The notes below the pieces were generated by a model, which did no database searches, was not told where the DNA came from, and saw nothing but the letters and a program-made list of their open reading frames with translations. A stretch of 64,000 nucleotides of DNA from Maniola hyperantus (Eukaryota > Arthropoda > Insecta > Lepidoptera > Nymphalidae), in the NCBI RefSeq assembly GCF_902806685.2, contig NC_048549.1, forward strand, positions 9,937,594 to 10,001,593, in the 5' to 3' direction. Within the stretch, counting starts at the first letter, position 1, and each line of letters starts with the position of its first letter. Shown here one piece after another: positions 20,722 through 31,029 of this stretch. The translations under genes and the position numbers were made by a program.

Positions 20722-20912
20722 AGTCGCGACAGTCAGCCCATAGTTATGTTTTTCGCTTAATAGTAATTATGAGTCCAATCACCCCTATTCCACGCAGTCT
20801 TATCCGCCCTAGAAGTGTTTTTGTAAAAATTATTGCGTAACTTTTCATAATTTCTTAACTCACAACTAGGGGCAGGATATTGTTTTTTTATTGAACAACC
20901 ACTTTTGACCGT

Positions 20913-20941
20913 TCTAGACTATGATTAATCTATGGTCTAGA
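20913..20941. repeat. 29-bp hairpin
   Basis: TCTAGACtATgATTAATC pairs with itself and with ATgGTCTAGA; near-perfect palindrome with no other context. Confidence 0.55.
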
Positions 20942-20966
20942 CACGGTCTTATTTAGCAATGACTTT

Positions 20967-21505
20967 GGGCCGGTTGTTTCAACAAACTTTGACGGACACG
21001 TAACCTTTAAATATGGCGCTAACGAACGTAAGTAAAGAAAAAGCGTTGATTCAGCATCTATTAGCGCTAACGTTCGTTAAAAAGTTACGTTTACGTTAAC
21101 CAGTGCTGGCGCCATTGGTGATCGTCAAATCAGTTCGTAACTTCATACTTCTTACAAACGGAATATTTTATTTACAAATTATAATGGAATCAATTTAATT
21201 CAAAGCTTTTAATGATAGTTTTTTTGAAGATTTTGTAAGAAAGAGTGTGAAAAAGTGTTTAAAATGCGAAGTAGCAATATTAATAACTATGTATATAATT
21301 TAATATACTTAAAATGAAATAAGAAAAGGATACGGAGAAGTAAGTTAATTTTTAGGGTTAGTTTCGCAACCAAAATAACAATGACGAACAGTTTTTTGTA
21401 CAATGAAGCAACGCACTTAAATTAACAGATGTTAAAGTTCGTCTACGTCCGTTAAATTTTAACGAACGGATCTTACGAAGACCAATGGTTTGAAACAACC
21501 GGCCC
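20967..21505. mobile_element. 539-bp non-autonomous DNA element, GGGCCGGTTGTTTCAA ends
   Basis: Ends GGGCCGGTTGTTTCAA and (complement) GGGCCGGTTGTTTCAA are perfect for 16 bp. TTT flanks both sides (gactTTT-like left, TTTgac right), a possible 3-bp duplication. Subterminal AACGAACGTaaG / CGTTCGTTAAA blocks occur in both orientations. No transposase frame. Confidence 0.8.
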
Positions 21506-22209
21506 TTTGACTTACACATAGATAATACAGTAATACCGGCTAGACTTTTGACTTTAGACGCTCAGGATTTTCAATGCTAAAATTATTTTTTAACTTACCT
21601 ACTACATAATACATGCTAAAGTACAACTTGTCAACGCAATCCCATAAAAAAGCATAGAGAACTACTTACATAGTAAACTCTCGGTTTTGATCCTGAATCA
21701 ACATCTGAAAAATATTAGACTAGGGGAAGTGAAATCATGGAATAAGAAGGTAGGCATTAGTTAGGTAGGAACCTGTTTAATGGTAGGTCATAATGAAAAA
21801 TATGCAATGAGCTATTACAACTGGGGTAAGCAGTGCATTTACGCCTCCATGACCTGCACGCCACTGCCTATACCTACTTCCTATTTAAATGTGTGAAATC
21901 AAGATATCTAATCCTTTCATAATAATAGCCTACCTAGCGTTAAATGTTGTTGACGTCAAAGCCTCGACGTTTTGTTACAAGTTTCCTAACTGTCGTTAGA
22001 GAGAGGGTACTCTCGGTTTGATCCTAAATCGACGATATCTCAAAAAAATGTAGAAACATTTGACGCCTGCCAGTGACGTCAAAGCCTCGATGTTTTGTAC
22101 AAGTTTCCTTAACTGTGCTGTCGTGAACTGTGACAAAATCTACTTATACAAGACATCTGCAAATGTCAGTAGTGTCGAGTTCATACGAATCACGTTCATG
22201 TCTATAAAT
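21506..22209. repeat. local direct repeats, and hAT MITE fragment
   Basis: 'gacgtcaaagcctcgacgttttgttacaagtttcctaactg' at about 21953-21993 recurs with few changes at 22075-22114; 'actctcggttttgatcctgaatc' at about 21677 recurs at 22010. 21826-21867 carries the terminal part of the hAT-type MITE of 8348-8490 ('gtaagcagtgcatttacgcctcc', GCACGCCACTG). No gene seen. Confidence 0.6.
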
Positions 22210-22367
22210 AGTACGCGACAGGTTGAAATGGCAATCGGGGAGGGAACGCCCCGCATACCCGCACAGCCCCCGCGCTAACCCAGTGCGGGCGAGCGCGGGT
22301 GACAGGCGGGTGTGCCGTGAGTCACCCCGCCTCATACCCCGATTGCCATCTCGAACTGTCGCGTACT
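22210..22367. mobile_element. MITE-GC copy, full length
   Basis: Ends AGTACGCGACAGGTTGAAAT and (complement) AGTACGCGACAGTTCGAGAT, then GGCAATCGGGG on both sides. Core: CGCCCCGCATACCCGCACAG, 'cgcgctaacccagtgcgggc'. TA flanks both ends. About 158 bp. Confidence 0.88.
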
Positions 22368-22756
22368 ATACTTGCATCGCAGGGACCACATCCACCCGTG
22401 ACACTTCCCTTTGTATCCCTCAATGTTCCAGCTACTTTGTTATCTTCAAACGAATGATACAGCCGTGTGAGATTCTGGAGGAAAAGGTTTTCGCCCAATC
22501 CATTATTAATAGAGCCTTTTGGATGTCAAACGCAGTATCGTTTTTTTCTGTTTATCTTGAGAAAGACGCTTCATAAAGTTTTTTTTTTTTTTTGCTTGGT
22601 GTATAGATTGTACAACATTATACATATATACAAGAAGACTTGATATCAAAAGCTGTGTTCCTATGTCTGGTTGTAACCTTTTTAGGTAAATTGCACAAAA
22701 GCAAAAGCAGTTTGTAAGCACAAAAACAGTTTGTATTCTAGAAACAAAGTCTAATA
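22368..22756. other. intergenic, T-run
   Basis: A run of 17 T at 22577-22593 may be the tail of a minus-strand retroposed sequence, but no family or duplication was identified. Confidence 0.4.
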
Positions 22757-22994
22757 TCAGTACCCTTTTTATAAATCTGAAAGTGTGTTTGTTTGTTGGT
22801 TAATTGGTTTGTTGGTTTGTCCTTCAATCGCGTGGCAACGGGGCAACCCATTGACGTGATTTTTTGCATGGGTATAGTTAAAGACCTGGAGATTGACATG
22901 AGCTACTTACTTTTTATCCCAAAAAATCAAAGAGTTCCCATGGGATTTTTAAAAAACCTAATTCCACGTCAACGAAGTCGCGGGCATCTGCTAG
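22757..22994 (+). mobile_element. HelC copy
   Basis: 'acccttttt..ataaatctgaaagtgtg', GTTTGTTGGTT repeats, 'gtccttcaatcgcgtggcaacgg', 'attttttgcatgggtatagtt', 'aatccacgtcaacgaagtcgcgggcatctgCTAG' then T. Confidence 0.78.
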
Positions 22995-23118
22995 TTTCCT
23001 TAATAAATTCGAAATTTTTACCTCATGTAAAATTAAATTTATCACGAAAATACAGAAAAGTTTAGTAAAACAATTTCACGTGAACGAAGTCGCAAGTGAA
23101 AAAGTCTGACTTTAAAAT

Positions 23119-23290
23119 TCATCATCATCATCATCATCATCAGCCTGTGGATGTCCACTGTTGGACATAGGCCTTCCCTAAAGAGCGCCACCACACCCGG
23201 TCCGCAGCCTTCCTCATCCAGCCACTTCCCGCCAGCCTCTTTATATCGTCGGTCCAAGGGCGTCCCACACTACGCTTGCTTAACGCGGTC
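23119..23290 (-). mobile_element. RTE-type LINE 3' end
   Basis: Minus strand: '..ccgcgttaagcaagcgtagtgtgggacgccc', then an eroded frame with DRRYKEAGGKWLDEEGCGPG, 'aaggcctatgtccaacagtggacatcc' and GATGATGATGATGATG. This is the C-terminal tail and microsatellite end of an RTE-clade element. Other copies: 34768, 37423, 45655, 58337, 60535. Confidence 0.8.
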
Positions 23291-23630
23291 GGAATTTAAA
23301 ATTACTAAATAATTTATTTATTAGATATCTACGTAGGTACAATTTTAATATTAATTTAAATAAGCGTAAAAAAATCTAAAAGTCAAACTTCAATAAAAAT
23401 TTTAAACATGCTCATATTCAAAAGGTTTTAAAGTAAATACATTTTCAGTCATTTCAACAACACAACAAGAGAAGGTTATAAAGTTAAATAAACATTTAAA
23501 AAAAATTAGGTATAATGGAATATTCTTATAAATAAGGGTTCAGTAGTAAATTCGATTTTTTAACCTAATTCATAACAGTATTAACCATAATATAGGTATA
23601 ACCAGTATATTTATTGATAGGTATATCTGT
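23291..23630. other. intergenic, nothing recognised
   Basis: AT-rich low-complexity sequence. Confidence 0.45.
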
Positions 23631-23774
23631 AGTACGCGACAGGTTGAAACGGCAATCGGGGAGGGAACGTCACGCACACCCACACAGCCCCGCGATAGCC
23701 TGGTGCGGGTGACGTGCGGGTGTGCGGGTTGTCTCGCCTCATACCCCGATTGCCATCTCGACCTGTCGCGGACT
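23631..23774. mobile_element. MITE-GC copy, full length
   Basis: Ends AGTACGCGACAGGTTGAAAC and (complement) AGTCCGCGACAGGTCGAGAT, then GGCAATCGGGG. The GC-rich core contains 'cacgcacacccacacagcccc' and 'gtgcgggtgacgtgcggg'. Confidence 0.87.
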
Positions 23775-24566
23775 ATAAGTTAAGAGTTAAGACGCACTAC
23801 TAGTCATATGTAGTAGTTAGAGGATCCGGGGTTCGATCCCTGCACGCAAACACCTCCAACTTACTATCTCGCAAAAAATACGTCAAAGCCAAGTATGCAA
23901 CTTTATAGGCATTAAAGATCAAAACTTTATCCAGAAGGTAGATTCTACTGAGAAAAGCGGAATAGAATAAGTTTCATTCCTTACTTGTACTTAGTGCAGA
24001 TTTTCCTCTCATTGCTAATTTATAATAATTATGTAGGTACTTAGCATGCTGTTAATCTGTAGGAGGCATGTATATTGTATATGATACTATAATAATAATT
24101 TGCATACAGATCTCTAAAAGAAGAAGCGAAAGCAATTTATTTTCTTCAATATCAACTTAGGTATTTGCAAAGGTGGAGTTCATTGACATAGGGCTTTTAA
24201 TTTACGTGTAGAGGTCAATATTTATTTAGGGCCGGCATGTTTAGCAAAATGTCCATTTTTTTCTGTTTACTATATATTTTTTCCTCCGTAATATTATGAT
24301 GGTACGTGTAGTAATTACATAACATGTTCTATAGCTACTTAATTTTTTTTTTAGTATAATCATAAGTAGAAATAAGCTAGAATAATATTACGTTTACTAG
24401 CCCATAATGCTAGATGGTAGTAGAAACAAAGCTGCCATTATATTATGTATACTGGTATAATGGTGACGATTGCGATAGCCATGAAATGGTTATTCTTACA
24501 CAATTGGGCGGCAGGACGTTGATCAACGCCGCTCTGATGTCTCTGCCTTCGAGCACGGCAGAAAAT
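23775..24566. other. intergenic with tRNA-like SINE head
   Basis: 23786-23870 has a B-box-like GGGGTTCGATCCCTGCACG after 'gtagtagttagaggatcc', possibly the head of another SINE with no recognised body. The rest is unexplained AT-rich sequence. Confidence 0.4.
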
Positions 24567-24702
24567 ATTGTACTTCGACCTTTAGAAAGATACAGCGGTT
24601 TCGTAGAACGTTGTCTCTTGCGTTGAGACCAACAAAACGTCACATAGGTAGATATGAGTGACATAGACAACTCTCTACAAAGCCGAAATCTCATTCTAAA
24701 CA
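24567..24702. mobile_element. MITE-CGC fragment fused to MITE-GC
   Basis: Internal MITE-CGC: 'acttcgacctttagaaag', 'gcgttgagaccaacaaaacgtcac', 'ctctacaaagccgaaatctcattctaaa'. Both terminal repeats are missing. At 24703 it passes straight into a 5'-truncated MITE-GC. Confidence 0.75.
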
Positions 24703-24817
24703 GTACACCCGCACAGCCCCCGCGCTAACCCTGTGTGGGATAGCTTGGCTGACGTACGGATGTGCGGGGCGTCCCCCCACCTCTTACCCAGATTGCCATC
24801 TCGACCTATCGCGTACT
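24703..24817. mobile_element. MITE-GC copy, 5'-truncated
   Basis: Starts inside the GC-rich core (ACCCGCACAGCCCCCGCGCT) and keeps the right end GATTGCCATCTCGACCTATC GCGTACTA. Confidence 0.78.
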
Positions 24818-24899
24818 ACACCTATTAATATTTTTGATGAAACCACAATTTTGTCGATATTTCATTCCAGATGGATCGTTCCACATCTAGGCAAAGTTA

Positions 24900-25422
24900 C
24901 AAAAACCGCTAAGTGCCAAACAGACTCGCGCACTGAGGGTTCCGTACTACAATCGTATTTTATCAACATTTTGCACGATAAATCAAAAACTACTTACTAG
25001 ATCTCGTGTGGAAGTTTGCATGATAATGTACATCATATATTATTTTTTTAGTTTTATCATTCTCTTATTTTAGAATTAAGGGTCCCACATTTTACCACTT
25101 TGGAAGTCTCTCACGCAAACTATTTAGTTTAAAAAAATTACATTAGACACCTCAATATCATTTTTGAAGACCTATCCATAGATATATGGGTTTGATGAAA
25201 AAAATTTTTGAGTTTCAGTTATAGTATGGGGAACCCCCATTTATTGTTTTTTTCTTCTATTTTTGTGTAAAAAGAATACCTACTTACCAAGTTTTACCAG
25301 TATATAGCTCTTATAGTTTCGGAAAAAATGGGCTGTGACATACGGACGGACAGACAGACAGACAGACATGACGAATCTGTAAGGGTTCCGTTTTTAGCCA
25401 TTTGACTACGGAACCCTAAAAA
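24900..25422 (+). mobile_element. GTCY-element variant with long body
   Basis: Left 'aaaaaccgctaagtgccaaacagactcgcgcactgagggttccgtac', a body unlike the standard family ('gtacatcatatatta', 'gatatatgggtttgatgaaa', 'agttatagtatggggaaccc'), a GACA run and the right end 'ctacggaaccctaaaaa'. Shared ends with a different interior make it a sister subfamily; a fragment of this type lies at about 42790-42888. Confidence 0.7.
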
Positions 25423-25777
25423 GGATCGGGCAGAGTTCGTGCCAAGTTTTTTCCCGTTTACGCTTTTTATGAGAAAGTTATTGACCCTTTTAGATTCGAA
25501 AGGCGTTGGAAGTAATTTTGTATCGGAATCGCTGAAGTAGGGGTTAAGTGAAACGGGAGTAATATTGCTTAGCGCTGAAATTAAAGATTTTCCCGGACTT
25601 TCGCAGCTAAAAGGTATTTTTTTTTTATTGTTTCTTTTCACTGCAGTAGTATTCTTGACCTGACTACTAACTTCACATTGCACTTATACCTATAATACTG
25701 CACAGGAATAAAATTGTAACGAAAAAAACCGGCCAAGGAGTGAGTCCTCATGGTTCTGGTTCAGAATAAAATCAGTA
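25423..25777 (-). other. unexplained open frame upstream of a GTCY element
   Basis: A minus-strand frame starting at 25683 runs about 85 codons before entering the GTCY element (MQCEVSSQVKNTTAVKRN..., ...PVSLNPYFSDSDTKLLPTPF). No domain is recognised; it may be chance. Confidence 0.25.
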
Positions 25778-25918
25778 CCTACCCTTATTACAAATGCCAA
25801 AGTGTGTTTGTTTGACGGTTTGTTGGTTTGTCCTTCAATCACGTCGCAACGGTGCAACGGATTGACGTGATTTTTTGCATGTGTATAGATAATAGAGAAG
25901 CCCTGGAGAGTGACATTG
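25778..25918 (+). mobile_element. HelC copy, 3'-truncated
   Basis: 'acccttattacaaatgccaaagtgtg', 'gtccttcaatcacgtcgcaacgg', 'attttttgcatgtgtatag', ending at 'ctggagagtgaca'. Confidence 0.72.
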
Positions 25919-26379
25919 TGTGGGTTTGCGAGAGCTTGCTCGCGACTGATTGCTCCGACGTGCACGCACACTCACACAATGTGTGTATACGACGTAACCA
26001 CAAGTAAGTAAAGTTCACTCGCCTTCGTGAATTGCAAAAACTGCACCTAGTAGAAAAATTCTGCTAAAGTTGTATACTTTACCAGTTCTCTTTTCTATCT
26101 AAAGCAAATTAAATACCGAAACAACAAATCGAATGTTCCAACGGACAGTAGAATTTATATTATATTAGGGAGATTAAGATTCTTTGTTGTTCGACACAGC
26201 CATTTCAATGAGTTCAGGAATGCTGGAAATCCGAATGTAACAGTTTTTCGTCCGTTCTATTAACATTCCGAGTGTAACGGTCCATTCAATTTGTCCGCTA
26301 GTGCGTCACAATTGTTTCGTTATATAGTCTAAGAGCTGGCGATGTTCCATGTCCATGCTGATTAACAAACATAATAATA
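25919..26379. other. intergenic with dispersed repeat
   Basis: 26268-26345 is an inverted copy of 18276-18352. The short CA/TG-rich stretch at 25955-25985 is unremarkable. Confidence 0.45.
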
Positions 26380-26741
26380 CAGAGTGTAACAAGAACGCTA
26401 GCAAAAACTTAGCGCTATGGTTTTACTACCTAACACAATCCAATACCAATAACCATTTGCCTCATTTTGTAGTTTTAGTAATTTAGTATTTTTCAACCCC
26501 GCAATGCAGCGTGTAAAACTCGGGTCAAGCTCCGCCTATGACGTAGCATTGACTCCAAATGGCCTACTTACGCAATCCTTGTTGACCTCTAGCGTCAGTC
26601 AGATGTTTTGTTTGCAATATATCGTGAACTTTCATAAAATGTAGGTTTTTTTTGCGTTTCTTTTTTGGTGTTATCATAATATCAGTAATCATCAGTAGTA
26701 TCACCTGTCTCCATTTTTACAACCGTTCTGGTTACACCCTG
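26380..26741. mobile_element. 362-bp MITE with CAGRGTGTAAC ends
   Basis: Left CAGAGTGTAACAAGAACGCT and right (complement) CAGGGTGTAACCAGAACGGT, flanked by TA on both sides. The interior is non-coding ('gtcaagctccgcctatgacgt'). Confidence 0.78.
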
Positions 26742-27439
26742 TATAATCTATTAATTTAATAAGTATAAAACAAGATTAATTTGAATTCATTTAAGTATGT
26801 CATCAAATCTTTCACCAGCTGTCTCTGAACTCGAATCAATTGTCTAGATTAGAAAGGAAAATTTATTTTTGTCGTGAATTATGTCGGAACTCGTAGGTCT
26901 GTTGAAAATAGAATAAACGCAATTTCATATAGTGCACACTGTACCTACAATATCCATAAATTAGATTAGGTATATAATTTACAGACTAGGTACGCAAAAA
27001 AACGTACCTATTAACTACTAATTTAGACTATGCAACGTCTACGTGGATTTGGGTTCTTTAAAATCTCGTAGGAACTCTTTTATCCCGTTGAAATCGATTC
27101 GATTGTCGAATCGATCGATTGTATTGATATTATTACAAAAGCTTTTTTAGAATTTCCTCAGGAATTTCCCTTAATTTTTTTGTGTGGAATTAGGTACGCG
27201 CCCTGACTTCAGTTGGGTGGGTTTTCTAAAAATCCTTTTTTTATCTACATTCTATACGTTATAAAGAAAATCTGATTTCTAAGATCTCAAATTTCTAGAT
27301 CCAGTGGTGTGAGCTGTACCGCACACCACTGGGCCTGCAGTGTGTCAGTCAATCGGTTTTTCCTTTTAACAAGTAGACACTTAACTTACAGATACTAAGT
27401 AAGCTTCTTTTGTCTTTAAAGTGGTCTTACGATAAATAT
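26742..27439. other. intergenic with eroded Helitron-type pieces
   Basis: 27030-27090 ('acgtggatttgggttctttaaaatctcgtaggaactctttta') is a worn minus-strand HelA/HelC 3' half. The palindromic run ATCGATTCGATTGTCGAATCGATCGAT is at 27094-27120. No gene. Confidence 0.4.
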
Positions 27440-27622
27440 CAGTGGAAACTGCCGTAGATCAAAGTTTAAAAATTAAATGGAGCGTTATTTCGTCTGTGTT
27501 TCTCAAGAATTCCGCTAATGTTGGACGGAATCTGCACAGTCTGATTGCTTCAATAAGTTTCAGGCAGTTTTATGCTTTAATACTTTGAAATTCTTAAGCG
27601 TTCGCCTTGAAAAGTTTTTTAG
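27440..27622 (-). repeat. dispersed repeat, copy 1
   Basis: Minus strand: 'aagaatttcaaagtatta', 'cttattgaagcaatcagactgtgcagattccgtc', 'caacattagcggaattc', 'aactttgatctacggcagttt'. A diverged copy lies at 37755-37950 on the plus strand in the same order. Class unknown. Confidence 0.6.
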
Positions 27623-27624
27623 CA

Positions 27625-28055
27625 GTAGGGGTTAGTATGAGGTTTTACTTTTCCCGAAAGATCATAGAATTCGAGCGTGAAAACATTTTACCAGCCTTGT
27701 TTTAAAGTTTAATTTTCACATACCTCAACAGCCAGTACTCCAAGCAGTAACCTTGCGAAATAAAAATGAGTGGTGATATGACTCATCACCATTAAACCAA
27801 GATAGCAGGCTTTAGCCTTTGTCACAGGCTAAAGCACAACACTAGGGATAAAATCTTCCCTGTGAGTAACAGTCCGGATAAGAAAGCAAGGTCTAGAGGT
27901 CCACACCCATTGATTTCACGGTCAGACGGAAGACCACTCGTTAAAAGTTTAAATCAAGGAAAGCTCTTTAGGTCTATTTTACTCTGACGTTAAAGTGTTT
28001 CGATCCTCTTATTCTATCAACATTGGCGAGATATGAAATCTCATACTAACCCTAC
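27625..28055. mobile_element. MITE-K copy, ends abutting the LINE
   Basis: Left GTAGGGgTTAGTATGAGGTTT and right (complement) GTAGGGTTAGTATGAGATTT; subterminal 'gacgttaaagtgtttcgatcctc' as in the other MITE-K copies. Its right terminal repeat supplies the ATG and first codons of the reading frame that follows. Confidence 0.78.
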
Positions 28056-30054
28056 CAATGTCTTTTCGTCGTTAACTCACCATAAAAGACCACGCTGGAT
28101 TTCAAAAGGTATAAAATTATGCTGCAAGCGGAAAAGAAAACTCCTTTGGAATTATAGAATAAACTCGAATGAACAAAACAAATTGGAACTTAAAAATTAC
28201 TCTAAACGCTTAAAATTAATAATTTCTTTGACACAAAAATCTCAAAATACCTATTTAATTAACACTTCTAAAAATAAGTCGAAAGCAATGTGGAATATAA
28301 TCAAACAGCCACAAAATAGCTACCCTAAAGAAAGTATTATACAAGTAAAAGTTAATAATAAGATACTAAGAAATCCTACTGATATTGCGGAAGCATTTAA
28401 TAATTACTTTGTAAGCCAGTCCACCATAAATCACTATAGTCAACCGTATGTAAAATCCTTACAATCTAATATATCCCACTCATTATTCATGTTCCCGATA
28501 ACTGCTGAAGATGTTATTTCGGTCATAAAAAATTTAAAAAATACGAATAGTACTGGCTATGACAACATCTGTACCAAAGTTATAAAATACGTTTCACATA
28601 TCATTTCTCCTATTCTATGTTACTTGATTAATCTATGTTTAGAACAAGGAACGTTTCCGCAAAAACTAAAAACATCTATTATCAAGCCGTTATTTAAAAA
28701 ACAGAACAAAGAAGATGTGTCATGCTATAGACCCGTAGCATTAATTCCTGTATTCTCCAAAATTATTGAAAAAATTATCTACAACAATTTTTACAATTTT
28801 TTTGAGAAATACAACATTTTTACTGATAAGCAAATGGGCTTCAGAAAAACAAAAACAATAAACACGGCCATATATGACTTTATTCATAAGGTAATGACTA
28901 ATATTGACAACAAACAAATTGTATCAGCTTTGTTTATGGACCTAACTAAAGCGTTTGATAATGTTGACCATAATATACTTTTAACAAAATTGAATACCTA
29001 TGGAGTTAGAGGAAACTCGTTAAACCTAATAAAATCTTATCTAGAAAATCGGACCCAAATAACACAAATAGATAAGATTGATGAAAAAACACAAACAGAA
29101 ACAAAATACTTCTCAAAAGCTCAAATGGTTACTTGTGGAGTGCCCCAAGGAAGTGTGTTAGGGCCACTTCTTTTTCTTATATATATAAATGATCTGCCAC
29201 AAGCAACAAGCTATCCTATGGTGCTTTTCGCAGATGATTGTACTGTGATTTATACAAGCAGTGATATGAAAGAACAAGAGAATGCAATAAATAATAGTCT
29301 AACAGACATAGTGAAATGGTTAGTTGAGAATACTCTCACGCTAAACTTTAATAAAACAAAGATTATGAATTTTCAGAACATACGAAGCAAAATCAGCTAT
29401 GATATAAACGTTAACTATTTAGGCAAAAGAATTGACGAAACACATGAGACAAAATTTTTAGGCTTGTTTATTGACGAAAACTTTACATGGAAAAACCACG
29501 CTGATCATGTTTGCTCAAAATTAAATCAATTATCTTATGCATTGTACATGTTGTCGAAGAAAGCTGATGAAAAAACATTATTGGTGGCATACCATGCACA
29601 GGTAGCTTCAATTCTTCGCTATGGCATAATCTTCTGGGGAAACACAAGTGAGATCAATCACGTATTTATTGCCCAAAAAAGGTGCATAAGAGCGATATGT
29701 AAGATAAAAAAAAGGGATAGTTGCAAGCCTTACTTTAAAAAACTCAATGTTCTCACTGTATCATCGCTATATATATTCGAACTAGCTCTATTTTTAAGAA
29801 ATAACGAAAATTTGTTTGTTCGAATTAACCGAGAACGCTGTAAAGACAGATTTCGGTTTCCCACTCACAAAACCTCATTCCTTAACAAAAGTGTTTGTGT
29901 CATGGCGGTAAAGATATATAATAAGATACCAGGGGAGATAAGGAAATGTAATAATATAAATAAATTTAAGAATAAATTGCATGATTTTTTAATAGACAAG
30001 ACATTATATAACATTAACGAATTTTTTTTCAACTTAGACATTTTTAAATTTTGA
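28033..30054 (+). CDS. non-LTR retrotransposon ORF2, reverse transcriptase, 5'-truncated
   Basis: Codes for 673 residues of a LINE reverse transcriptase, the enzyme that copies element RNA into DNA at the nicked target. RT motifs appear in order: YRPVALIPVFSKIIEKII (residues 232-249), catalytic LFMDLTKAFDNVDH (300-313), GVPQGSVLGPLLFLIYINDL (369-388), the active-site FADD (399-402), LNFNKTKIM and then KFLGLFID. The C-terminal domain ends with YNKIPGEIRKCNNINKFKNK. All three catalytic aspartates (303, 401, 402) are present and no stop or frameshift interrupts the frame, which suggests a fairly young copy. The apurinic endonuclease domain expected at the N-terminus of a full ORF2 (about 900-1,000 residues) is absent. 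The ATG and about seven residues come from MITE-K; native LINE sequence starts around HKRPRWISKGIK. The motifs fit the CR1/Jockey group; the exact family is not certain. Confidence 0.95.
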   Translation: MKSHTNPTNVFSSLTHHKRPRWISKGIKLCCKRKRKLLWNYRINSNEQNKLELKNYSKRLKLIISLTQKSQNTYLINTSKNKSKAMWNIIKQPQNSYPKESIIQVKVNNKILRNPTDIAEAFNNYFVSQSTINHYSQPYVKSLQSNISHSLFMFPITAEDVISVIKNLKNTNSTGYDNICTKVIKYVSHIISPILCYLINLCLEQGTFPQKLKTSIIKPLFKKQNKEDVSCYRPVALIPVFSKIIEKIIYNNFYNFFEKYNIFTDKQMGFRKTKTINTAIYDFIHKVMTNIDNKQIVSALFMDLTKAFDNVDHNILLTKLNTYGVRGNSLNLIKSYLENRTQITQIDKIDEKTQTETKYFSKAQMVTCGVPQGSVLGPLLFLIYINDLPQATSYPMVLFADDCTVIYTSSDMKEQENAINNSLTDIVKWLVENTLTLNFNKTKIMNFQNIRSKISYDINVNYLGKRIDETHETKFLGLFIDENFTWKNHADHVCSKLNQLSYALYMLSKKADEKTLLVAYHAQVASILRYGIIFWGNTSEINHVFIAQKRCIRAICKIKKRDSCKPYFKKLNVLTVSSLYIFELALFLRNNENLFVRINRERCKDRFRFPTHKTSFLNKSVCVMAVKIYNKIPGEIRKCNNINKFKNKLHDFLIDKTLYNINEFFFNLDIFKF

Positions 30055-30247
30055 ATTTTAACATAGACAAAGACAACGTGTGTCAAATTACTTATAGTTA
30101 TTGTTTTACTAGGTTTACTAATTGTTTTGCATGCCTAATATTTAAGGCGAAACATTTCTACTGGACAATTTTATGTAATAACATCTCGTTGTAAAATGTT
30201 TCCGCAAATAAAGAATCTTTGAATCTTTGAATCTTTGAATCTTTGAA
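28056..30247 (+). mobile_element. CR1/Jockey-group LINE with octamer tail
   Basis: The element comprises the truncated ORF2, a 3' UTR from 30055 and a tail of tandem GAATCTTT units (about 30204-30246) after an AATAAA-like 'gcaaataaagaatctttg'. Octamer 3' repeats without poly(A) are typical of the CR1 clade. No clear target duplication was seen, again usual for CR1. The 5' end lies at the MITE-K boundary. Confidence 0.88.
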
Positions 30248-30790
30248 TCGTTCTTGGAACATTCAGTGCACACTACTTCATCGTGAAAATCTTGAGAATT
30301 CGAAACGAATTTTACGTGAACGAGAAAGATTTATCTGCATTATACAGTTTTATAATTCAGTTTTTTGTTCAGTTTTTAATTTTCATTTATTTACTCTTTA
30401 AGTACTTTTCTCGTTATCATCTTCCTTGTTGCTAATGGTCGTAGGACTCGTAAATTAATGGGGAAGACTGAGGATTATGAAACCAACATCTTACCCAATA
30501 ATTTACTTGAGATTTCCTTGAGATAATATGATGGGCTCTCAACCCCTTTCTCATAAAAAATTTACGATTCGGTTAACGATTAATTATATTTTATTACTAA
30601 AACATAATATTATGTGATCAAGGGTTAAACGTGCAAGAAGAAAAGATGCCAACTCCTTACTTCTAGGGTTAGTCATCAATCTAATTACCGACTCAGGTAA
30701 AATTTATTTACCCAACGCAATTTACTCATATTCGCAGTTTCAACTATGCCACTCTTTCTTTCTCAAAACTCTAAGCATAGAATCTATCAA
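30248..30790. other. intergenic, nothing recognised
   Basis: AT-rich; no supported feature. Confidence 0.45.
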
Positions 30791-31009
30791 TCCTACTTAT
30801 AAATGCAAAAGAATGTTTGTGTCCTGGGTTTTAATGATTTGTTCTTCAATCATGTAGCATCGGAGCAGAGCGACGGTTCGATGTGTTCGATGTTTATGCA
30901 ATAGGTAAAAACTTCAAGAGCGACGTAGGTTACTTTTTACCTAAGCAAAGAGTTCCTGTGGGATTTTAAAACCCTAATCCACACGGACGAAGTCACGGCT
31001 ATCATCTAG
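30791..31009 (+). mobile_element. HelC copy
   Basis: TCCTACTTATAAATGCAAAAG, 'ttcttcaatcatgtagcatcgg', 'gtaaaaacttcaagagcgac', 'acacggacgaagtcacggctatcatCTAG' then T. TC start, CTAG end. Confidence 0.75.
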
Positions 31010-31029
31010 TAAAAAATAATAAAACACTA

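Noticed and set aside
20368..20743. 71- and 94-codon frames
   Set aside because: They run through two MITEs (20471-20621 and 20637-20721) and have no domain.
22144..22576. Overlapping frames of 63-117 codons on both strands
   Set aside because: Their 'coding-like' GC content comes from the MITE-GC copy at 22210-22367.
23822..23856. A true tRNA gene at the TTCGATCCC motif
   Set aside because: Only the B-box half is visible and no cloverleaf could be traced; a SINE head is more likely.
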